5,122 nt of DNA from Alphaproteobacteria bacterium (GTDB lineage Bacteria > Pseudomonadota > Alphaproteobacteria > UBA828), in NCBI GenBank assembly GCA_018668475.1, contig JABJCZ010000030.1:1-5122 (forward strand), given 5' to 3'. A model generated the notes under the pieces. That model was given only the letters and a program-made list of their open reading frames with translations. It searched no databases and had not been told where the DNA came from. Of this stretch, positions 1 to 4,998 are shown piece after piece. The position numbers were made by a program, and so were the translations under genes. Each line of letters opens with the position of its first letter. Within the stretch, counting starts at the first letter, position 1.

Positions 1-33
1 AGCGAGCTTGAGGCGGGGAGTGACGGAAGCGAG

Positions 34-300
34 ATGCGGCCCACACCAATCCAGAAGAAGTGGCTGAGCCATGGCCTGACACAGGCCGGGGGAAAGTTGC
101 CGCTGTTTGATGAAAACGGCCAACAGTTCAGCGCGCGCACGGTGCGCGCGTGCGTCAAGGCGGGGTGGGCAGAACCCTGGCGGCACAACCCGATCAAACC
201 GGACTGGATGGTCTGCCGACTGACCGCGGCCGGCCGGCTGGTGACCGCCCCAGAAGAAATACTCCCGCAAAAAGAGGCTGAGCTGGTCAGTCGTACTTGA
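34..300 (+). CDS. Small conserved-looking protein of unknown function (88 aa)
   Basis: I cannot assign a function. The 88-residue product is basic at the N-terminus and carries a striking GGKLPLFDENGQ stretch (about residues 19-30). An alanine/tryptophan segment (ACVKAGWAEPW, about 39-49) follows, then NPIKPDWMVCRLTAAGR (about 52-68). The hydrophobic strand followed by LTxxGR resembles the wing and last helix of small winged-helix proteins, but that is inference from pattern only. From memory, short alphaproteobacterial hypothetical proteins look similar. The ATG at 34 has a GGA-containing Shine-Dalgarno candidate at 25-28. However, the frame is open without a stop from base 1, so a longer protein beginning before the window cannot be excluded. 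The stop codon TGA (298-300) lies inside the -35 box of the rpmG promoter. Codon use matches its neighbours, and rpmG follows on the same strand 66 bp later. Confidence 0.72.
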   Translation: MRPTPIQKKWLSHGLTQAGGKLPLFDENGQQFSARTVRACVKAGWAEPWRHNPIKPDWMVCRLTAAGRLVTAPEEILPQKEAELVSRT

Positions 301-324
301 CACCCCGGTGATCGCCGCTATGGT
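297..324 (+). promoter_or_regulatory. Sigma70-type promoter of rpmG
   Basis: A perfect -35 hexamer TTGACA lies at 297-302, and a -10-like TATGGT (4 of 6 consensus) at 319-324, with a 16 bp spacer. Transcription would begin near 331, giving a leader of about 36 nt before the rpmG ATG. The -35 box includes the TGA stop codon of the upstream small gene, so the two functions share bases. A strong independent promoter suits a ribosomal protein gene. Confidence 0.62.
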
Positions 325-366
325 CCGCGCTTACCAATTTCACCCGTCGGTTTATGAGGCGCGGAC

Positions 367-534
367 ATGGCCAAGGCCAACAGCATTATCATCAAAATGG
401 TCAGCTCAGCTGGCACCGGGTTCTATTACACGACCCGTAAGAATCCGAGGCACGGATCTGAGAAGTTGACGTTACGCAAATACGACCCAGTTGCGCGCAA
501 ACACGTCGAGTTCAAGGAAGCCAAGATCAAGTAA
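367..534 (+). CDS. rpmG: 50S ribosomal protein L33
   Basis: This is a 55-residue structural protein of the large ribosomal subunit, located near the E site. The sequence begins [19 protein letters not shown] and ends [20 protein letters not shown], the ending typical of alphaproteobacterial L33. The full family length is present. The two CxxC zinc-ribbon pairs found in some bacterial L33 proteins are absent, so this is the zinc-independent form. A Shine-Dalgarno GAGG at 356-359 lies 7 nt before the ATG. The gene follows a strong promoter at 297-324, so it can be transcribed alone. Its stop is only 6 bp from the end of the convergent pleD gene. It is too short for a 60-residue ORF cutoff but unmistakable by sequence. 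Confidence 0.97.
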   Translation: MAKANSIIIKMVSSAGTGFYYTTRKNPRHGSEKLTLRKYDPVARKHVEFKEAKIK

Positions 535-553
535 CGGGGGTTATCCCTCGTTT
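535..553 (+). terminator. Possible weak intrinsic terminator of rpmG
   Basis: Directly after the rpmG stop, CGGGGG (535-540) can pair with CCCTCG (545-550) across the loop TTAT. This gives a 6 bp, GC-rich stem with one G-U wobble in the rpmG transcript. Only three T residues follow (551-553), so termination would be weak. The hairpin spans the stop codon of pleD on the other strand. Read from the pleD side, the wobble becomes an A-C mismatch and no U tract follows, so it would serve rpmG rather than pleD. Confidence 0.33.
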
Positions 554-1989
554 CCCGCTTCCGTCTGCATTTTCGGTTCACCAGCGTCTGACACATCCGC
601 GTCTGTCGGCACAGAGGCATCTGCTTCGCCGGCAACGCATATCCTGTTGCGCCCTGCCCTCTTGGCGGCGTACATAGCTTCATCAGCGCGCTGGACCATA
701 AACTCAGGGTCTTCCTGGCGCTCAAACCCATGCGCAACGCCCACGCTTACAGTGACGTTCAGCGAAAGCTGACCGGCCGAGACGATAAACGGCGTCGCCG
801 ATATACACGCGCACAAGCGTTCAGCGACCCGCCTTGCCAGCGCAAGATCGGTATTGCTGATGATGACCAGAAATTCCTCTCCACCAAGGCGGGCCACCAG
901 ATCCTGACCCCGCAGTACATTCTGCAGACGCTGTGCAACCTCGCATAGAACCTCATCACCAATGCTATGCCCATGACTGTCGTTGACCTGTTTGAAGTGA
1001 TCGATATCCACCATGATGGCGGCAACGTCAGTTCCGCCTTCACGCGAATCCCGCAAATTCTTCAAATGTGAAACGCCATAGCGTCGGTTGTACAGGCCCG
1101 TCAGACTATCGGTGATAGCCATGGTTGCCGTGCGCTGGAACGCACCCCGGAGATAGTCCTGATAGAGCTTGTATCTCAGCTGCGTGCGGATACGGGCCCT
1201 GAACTCACTCGGATCGATCGGTTTCATGAGGTAATCGTTGACGCCAAGTTCAAGCGCCTTGGCCAGTCGTGCAGTATCTCCATCCGCCAGGGTCGCAAGA
1301 ATGGCGCAATGGCGAGATTCCTTTTGCGACCGCAATGCCGAACACAGACGAAGCGGGTCAGAACTCTCAAGCTCCAGACTCACGACGATGGCGTCAAATT
1401 CGCCCCCCGCGGCCAGACGTAGCGCTTCGTCGGCATCCGCCACCGTAACGACATTACTTACTTCGCCCAATACCGAGGTCGCAACGTCGGCATCATGTGG
1501 GTTGTCCTCGACGACCAGAAACTGGCGATCGGCGAGCTGGGTATGGCTATCAAAATCAAGGGCGGCGCCGCCCAGTTGCAACGATGTTTCTTCACGGACC
1601 TGCAACTCATCGAGTAACATTTTGATGCGCAGCAGAGATTTTACGCGTGCCATGAGCGCCACATCATTGACCGGCTTGGTCAAAAAATCATCAGCACCGG
1701 CCTCCAGTCCACGCACGCGATCCGCCTGCTCACTCAGTGCGGTCACCATGACAACAGGCAGGTGGCGATGGCCTGGCAGCTCACGAATAGCACGACAGAC
1801 CTCAAACCCATCCATGCCTGGCATCATCACATCGAGCAATACAATATCGGGGTTCTCTTCCGTGATCCGCCGGAGAGCCTCCTCGCCATTGGTCGCCGAC
1901 AGGACGTCGTAGTATTCCGCCGTCAATTTCGCCTCAAGGAGGCGAATATTGATATCAACGTCATCAACAACAAGAATACGCGCAGACAT
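541..1989 (-). CDS. pleD: Diguanylate cyclase response regulator PleD (REC-REC-GGDEF)
   Basis: This cytoplasmic response regulator makes cyclic di-GMP from two GTP; in Caulobacter it drives the swarmer-to-stalked transition and localises to a pole. REC1 (about 1-120) has the acidic pair D9/D10, phosphoacceptor D53, T83 and K105, plus Y26 matching a Caulobacter dimerisation residue. REC2 (about 155-275) is a degenerate adaptor: S204 stands where the phosphoacceptor Asp would be, though K256 remains. The GGDEF domain (about 290-452) has DSLTGLYNRR (294-303), metal-binding D328, base-contacting N336 and active-site GGEEF (369-373). The inhibitory I-site RxxD (R360-D363) lies five residues before GGEEF, so product inhibition should work. 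The last ~28 residues form an acidic, Ala/Asp/Glu-rich tail, making it 482 aa against 454 in Caulobacter. The start is fixed by MSARILVVDD, although no good Shine-Dalgarno precedes it. divK, the usual upstream partner, is absent; the neighbour is a divergent kinase gene. Confidence 0.96.
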   Translation of the reverse strand: MSARILVVDDVDINIRLLEAKLTAEYYDVLSATNGEEALRRITEENPDIVLLDVMMPGMDGFEVCRAIRELPGHRHLPVVMVTALSEQADRVRGLEAGADDFLTKPVNDVALMARVKSLLRIKMLLDELQVREETSLQLGGAALDFDSHTQLADRQFLVVEDNPHDADVATSVLGEVSNVVTVADADEALRLAAGGEFDAIVVSLELESSDPLRLCSALRSQKESRHCAILATLADGDTARLAKALELGVNDYLMKPIDPSEFRARIRTQLRYKLYQDYLRGAFQRTATMAITDSLTGLYNRRYGVSHLKNLRDSREGGTDVAAIMVDIDHFKQVNDSHGHSIGDEVLCEVAQRLQNVLRGQDLVARLGGEEFLVIISNTDLALARRVAERLCACISATPFIVSAGQLSLNVTVSVGVAHGFERQEDPEFMVQRADEAMYAAKRAGRNRICVAGEADASVPTDADVSDAGEPKMQTEAGNEG

Positions 1990-2210
1990 CTATTTCGCAC
2001 CCACGAAATCTAGTCGGGCAAAGGGATTGCACGCCTGTTCCGGCACACACCAACGGACACAAACCACTGCTGCAGCGCAAACTTTCCCTCTACAGCCTCG
2101 CCCTGCACACCGTATATCTCCTACCCTGAATGAACCACGTCTAATGAATATGTTAGAAGCCTCTCTTGCGCCATAGGATATTGGCACATATCGCATACTG
2201 AGACGTTAAA
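1990..2210. other. Divergent intergenic region between pleD and mak
   Basis: This 221 bp stretch must hold the promoters for both pleD (leftward) and the sugar kinase (rightward). I see no convincing gene: the short open frames crossing it have low-complexity, family-less translations. For the kinase, a weak candidate is CTGAAT (2126-2131), 17 bp, TATGTT (2149-2154). No clear promoter is visible for pleD, and I see no TTAA-N7-TTAA CtrA box. No tRNA or riboswitch-like structure was recognised. Confidence 0.6.
2177..2192. promoter_or_regulatory. Short inverted repeat upstream of mak, possible operator
   Basis: GATAT (2177-2181) and ATATC (2188-2192) form a 5-6-5 inverted repeat 18 bp before the mak ATG, between the weak promoter candidate and the ribosome binding region. 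The position suits a repressor operator or a leader hairpin. A repeat this short can easily occur by chance, and no regulator gene lies nearby. Confidence 0.18.
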
Positions 2211-3125
2211 ATGCGCATCGGAATTGACCTCGGCGGAACCAAAACGGAAGCCATGGCGCTTTTGCCAGATGGCACCGCCACAATCAGGCGCCGAACTGAA
2301 ACTCCCAAACACCAGTATGCGGCGACGATCGACACAATTGTCGGCCTGGTCAGAGACATTGAGCACGAAACCGGCCAAAGCGGCACCGTTGGCGTCGGGG
2401 TGCCCGGCGCCCTGTCCCCCGGCAGTGGCACCCTGAAGAATGCCAACTCTACCTGGCTTATTGGTAAACCGTTTGACCAGGACCTCAGCCACGCCCTCGA
2501 ACGCCCGGTTCGACTGGCGAATGACGCTGATTGTTTTGCCTTGTCAGAAGCGGTTGACGGTGCCGGTTCAGGTCACCGCGTGGTGTTCGGTGCGATTTTG
2601 GGTACCGGCGTTGGCGGTGGTGTTGTTGTCGGTGGGAAATTACTTTCCGGGTCCAATGCGCTTGCCGGTGAATGGGGACACAACCCGTTGCCCTGGCCAA
2701 CCGATGAGGAACGCCCCGGGCCAAAGTGCTACTGCGGCAAAACTGGCTGCATTGAGACGTTTCTATCTGGCCCCGGGTTGGCCGCAGACCTCGCCCATCA
2801 AACGGGCAACGCCGGCCTAACGGCCGCAGAGATCGTCGCCGCTGCCTCGCAAAATGACGGCCCGGCCGCTCAGGTGCTTCGCCGCTATTGCGACCGGCTC
2901 GCCCGTGCCCTCGCGAGCGTCGTCAATCTGCTCGACCCCGACATTATTGTTTTGGGCGGCGGCCTGTCGAATACCGCAGCCCTGTACGACGAACTCCCGG
3001 CTCTTATGGGCACTTATGTGTTCGGTGATGATGCGCGCACGCCAGTGCGCCCGGCAGTTCATGGCGATTCCAGCGGTGTTCGGGGTGCCGCATGGCTCTG
3101 GCCAGACGCCGAAGAAAATGGCTAG
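2211..3125 (+). CDS. mak: ROK-family fructokinase (Mak-like)
   Basis: This cytoplasmic enzyme transfers phosphate from ATP to the 6-hydroxyl of a hexose, most likely fructose (EC 2.7.1.4), feeding glycolysis. The 304 residues cover the whole family length; E. coli Mak is about 302. In order: phosphate-1 loop DLGGTK (6-11), GVPGALSP (63-70), NANSTWL (77-83), catalytic base D105 in LANDADC, phosphate-2 loop GTGVGGG (131-137), GEWGHNPLPW (153-162), and the ROK zinc site H157/C173/C175/C180. LGGGLSN (248-254) near the adenosine site and HGDSSGVRGAAWLWP at the C-terminus follow. NANSTWL and GHNPLPW fit Mak much better than N-acetylglucosamine kinase NagK. The ATG has only a weak GAGA Shine-Dalgarno (2200-2203), but the MRIGIDLGGTKTE start matches the family. 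No sugar transporter, PTS gene or repressor accompanies it. Its stop overlaps the stop of eipB. Other hexoses such as mannose remain possible substrates. Confidence 0.93.
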   Translation: MRIGIDLGGTKTEAMALLPDGTATIRRRTETPKHQYAATIDTIVGLVRDIEHETGQSGTVGVGVPGALSPGSGTLKNANSTWLIGKPFDQDLSHALERPVRLANDADCFALSEAVDGAGSGHRVVFGAILGTGVGGGVVVGGKLLSGSNALAGEWGHNPLPWPTDEERPGPKCYCGKTGCIETFLSGPGLAADLAHQTGNAGLTAAEIVAAASQNDGPAAQVLRRYCDRLARALASVVNLLDPDIIVLGGGLSNTAALYDELPALMGTYVFGDDARTPVRPAVHGDSSGVRGAAWLWPDAEENG

Positions 3126-3940
3126 TCAGCGCAATCAGCCTCGGGAATTGCTTCGTAGTCGATCAGCGTCGAATTGACCGCAAAACTCCCGTAGTCGATT
3201 AGGAAAGCCTGTGCGATGCCATTTTCAAACATACGCACACCGATCTCAAAATCTGGCTCCGAGGTCACTTTGTTGTGGGGGAAATAACCCATATGCAGCG
3301 GCCAAAGAGGCTCTGGCCGGCCGGAATGCAATGACAGGGCTTCCTCCTGACTACCAAAAAACGTCGCCACGGAATACGCCGTCTCGGCGCTGGAGCCATC
3401 AAAAAGTAGCGCCGAAAAATTCGTCTGTCCGGCCTGTGCTTGTTCAAGCATTAGCACAGCATATCGGGAGGGAAACAACGTAAGGGGCGGCAGAACCAAC
3501 CGAACACCAGCGGGCTCATCAAATCGGACGATGCCGGCGCCGGCATCATCAACGGTTGCACGGCCCGACATGCGCTCAGTGGTAACTCCATCAGCCGCCT
3601 GCAGCATGGTGAAGTCAAAAAGGCTGCCATCGCTCGCCTCAAATGCCGAGAACAGCAGGGTCAGCGTCTGGGCACTGCCTTCGCTCTGCGCCAGTTCCAT
3701 GGTCACACGCTGGTTGACGCGCCACCCGGTACAGGTTTTCGACCACTCGTAATACATCTCGCCACCGACGTCAGTAATGCCACTGGCCGATGCCGCATCG
3801 TGCAGGGACAATGCATAGATACCGCGGTGCGATTGCTGACTTGGCGCGACGACGGATGTAGCCGTTGCGGGCAGGGCACCAAGAAACATGACCACGAGAA
3901 ACGCGGCCGCACCCGGCCCCATACCACACGCCATTTTCAC
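3122..3940 (-). CDS. eipB: Periplasmic cell-envelope integrity protein EipB (DUF1849)
   Basis: EipB is a periplasmic beta-spiral protein of Alphaproteobacteria that maintains envelope integrity; in Brucella it affects resistance to cell-wall stress and virulence. With a GTG start at 3940 the product is 272 aa (Brucella about 280). The N-terminus MKMACGMGPGAAAFL opens a signal peptide (about 1-27, AxA-type site ending ATA). The mature domain has the family pattern HRGIYALSLHDA (38-49), ASGITDVGGEMYYEW (52-66) and C70-TGWRV. The only two mature cysteines, C70 and C270, match the pair reported as a disulfide in Brucella EipB, arguing for an oxidising periplasm. No lipobox, so it should be soluble. 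Starts at 3934 (ATG) or 3922 (ATG) are possible but remove the lysine of the signal n-region. The frame extends up to 4078, but that would invade the dehydrogenase gene and bury the signal peptide. No strong Shine-Dalgarno is seen. The family call is from pattern memory. Confidence 0.87.
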   Translation of the reverse strand: MKMACGMGPGAAAFLVVMFLGALPATATSVVAPSQQSHRGIYALSLHDAASASGITDVGGEMYYEWSKTCTGWRVNQRVTMELAQSEGSAQTLTLLFSAFEASDGSLFDFTMLQAADGVTTERMSGRATVDDAGAGIVRFDEPAGVRLVLPPLTLFPSRYAVLMLEQAQAGQTNFSALLFDGSSAETAYSVATFFGSQEEALSLHSGRPEPLWPLHMGYFPHNKVTSEPDFEIGVRMFENGIAQAFLIDYGSFAVNSTLIDYEAIPEADCAD

Positions 3941-3984
3941 GTGCCGACGCTTTCGATAGAATGTGGCGAGCGAGCAGCGCACGA

Positions 3985-4014
3985 CTGACGCTATATCTCC
4001 CCGGCACTTATAAA
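3985..4014 (+). promoter_or_regulatory. Candidate promoter of the dehydrogenase gene
   Basis: CTGACG (3985-3990, 4 of 6 to -35 consensus) and TATAAA (4009-4014, 5 of 6 to -10) are separated by 18 bp in the 85 bp divergent region. Transcription would start near 4021, leaving only about 5 nt before the ATG, which would make the mRNA nearly leaderless. If the true start is further upstream, a promoter using TATATC (3993-3998) is an alternative. No equally good promoter is visible for eipB on the other strand. Confidence 0.35.
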
Positions 4015-4018
4015 AGTG
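4005..4018. repeat. 14 bp palindrome at the dehydrogenase promoter
   Basis: CACTT (4005-4009) and AAGTG (4014-4018) are a perfect inverted repeat around ATAA. It covers the candidate -10 box and ends 7 bp before the start codon. It could be an operator for a dimeric regulator. If transcribed, it could instead be a small hairpin overlapping the ribosome-binding GTGGA. Length and A/T content mean chance is a real alternative. Confidence 0.3.
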
Positions 4019-4025
4019 GATACCC

Positions 4026-4991
4026 ATGCCCGACAATAAAACCCTGCTGATTACGCGAAAAATGCCCCGCGCCGTCAATGAACGGGCCAGCCAAACCTAC
4101 GACGTTCGCGGCAATGAGGCCGACACACTGTATGATTCCGCATCACTGGTAAAGCGATCAGATGGTGCAGATGGGTTATTGATCTGCCAGAACAACCTGC
4201 TGGATGCGGCAACCATCAACGCTCTGCCGGAAAGCGTGAAGATCGCCGCCTGCTACACGGCGGGCTACGAACATGTCGATGTTGCAGCGGCTGCCGCACG
4301 CGGGCTAATCGTCACCAACTCGCCCGACGCCGTGACCATACCCACCGCTGAAATCGCCCTGCTACTCATGCTTGGTGCTGCGCGACGCGGCGCGGAGGCA
4401 GACCGGATGGTGCGCGAGGGCCGGTGGTCGGGTTGGCACACCGAGTTCATGATAGGCGCCGGTCTCGACGGCAGGCGCCTTGGTATCATCGGCATGGGAC
4501 GCATCGGCCAGGCGATCGCGACCCGAGCGCGGGCGTTCGGCATGGAGATTCACTATCACAATCGCTCACAGGTGAGCCCGGCAGACGAAGCCGGCGCAAC
4601 CTGGCATAAGACCGCCGAGGGCCTGCTGGCCAACGCCGACATCCTCTCATTGAACTGCCCGTTAACTGACGAGACGCGCAATTTTCTGGATGCGCAACGC
4701 ATTGCGCTACTGCCAGAAGGAGCCATTGTCATCAATACCTCGCGTGGCGATGTGATCGATGACGACGCCTTGATTAGTGCGTTGAAAAGCGGCCGGATCT
4801 CCGCCGCCGGCCTCGATGTGTTTCGGGGTGAGCCGGCGTTGAACCCCGGGTATGCGGGTTTACCAAACACCTTTCTTACGCCGCATATCGGCTCCTCGAC
4901 CCGCGAGGGGCGCAACGGCATGGGGTATCAGGCGCTCGACAACCTTGATGCGTATTTTGCCGGCCGCCCCCCGCCTAATCGAGTGGCATAG
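4026..4991 (+). CDS. D-2-hydroxyacid dehydrogenase, glyoxylate/hydroxypyruvate reductase type
   Basis: This cytoplasmic NAD(P)H-dependent enzyme probably reduces glyoxylate to glycolate and/or hydroxypyruvate to D-glycerate. The 321 residues match full family length. A flavodoxin-like substrate domain (about 1-100 plus the C-terminus) encloses a Rossmann domain (about 101-285). GIIGMGRIG (153-161) gives GxGxxG, and the catalytic triad is R240 (NTSRGDVID), E269 (FRGEP) and H287 (TPHIGSS). TAGYEHVD (78-85) stands at the usual VGYDNID substrate loop. After the second Rossmann strand the sequence reads HNRS (178-181) instead of an acidic residue, which in this family favours NADPH; it is the pattern of GhrB/GyaR-type reductases. 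3-phosphoglycerate dehydrogenase is less likely because no ACT domain is present. The ATG has a modest Shine-Dalgarno (GTGGA, 4016-4020). The gene is divergent from eipB and alone on its strand. Exact substrate cannot be read from sequence. Confidence 0.92.
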   Translation: MPDNKTLLITRKMPRAVNERASQTYDVRGNEADTLYDSASLVKRSDGADGLLICQNNLLDAATINALPESVKIAACYTAGYEHVDVAAAAARGLIVTNSPDAVTIPTAEIALLLMLGAARRGAEADRMVREGRWSGWHTEFMIGAGLDGRRLGIIGMGRIGQAIATRARAFGMEIHYHNRSQVSPADEAGATWHKTAEGLLANADILSLNCPLTDETRNFLDAQRIALLPEGAIVINTSRGDVIDDDALISALKSGRISAAGLDVFRGEPALNPGYAGLPNTFLTPHIGSSTREGRNGMGYQALDNLDAYFAGRPPPNRVA

Positions 4992-4998
4992 GGCCACT
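4982..4998 (+). repeat. Hairpin spanning the dehydrogenase stop codon
   Basis: AGTGGC (4982-4987) and GCCACT (4993-4998) form a perfect 6 bp stem with the 5 nt loop ATAGG. The TAG stop (4989-4991) lies in the loop. No T tract follows, so it is not a classical intrinsic terminator. It could stabilise the 3' end or assist factor-dependent termination. Confidence 0.35.

Noticed and set aside
426..737. Minus-strand frame of 103 aa across rpmG and the end of pleD
   Set aside because: It overlaps rpmG antisense and the pleD GGDEF coding region in another frame, with no family-like sequence.
1238..1912. Long open frame on the + strand (224 aa) inside pleD
   Set aside because: It is antisense to the clear REC domains of pleD. 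Its Ser/Ala/Arg-rich translation has no recognisable motif, and GC-rich codon bias explains such frames.
1990..2210. Possible small RNA, tRNA or riboswitch in the pleD-mak intergenic region
   Set aside because: I saw no cloverleaf, no known riboswitch core, and no strong hairpin with a T run; only weak promoter-like elements.
2121..2492. Minus-strand frame of 123 aa over the start of mak
   Set aside because: It is antisense to the conserved phosphate-1 loop region of the kinase and has no ribosome binding site or motif support.
3941..4078. N-terminal extension of EipB to an ATG at 4078
   Set aside because: It would overlap the first 53 bases of the dehydrogenase, place an internal signal peptide about 50 residues in, and has no Shine-Dalgarno.
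4265..4921. Several minus-strand frames inside the dehydrogenase gene
   Set aside because: All are antisense shadows of a full-length enzyme with intact catalytic residues.
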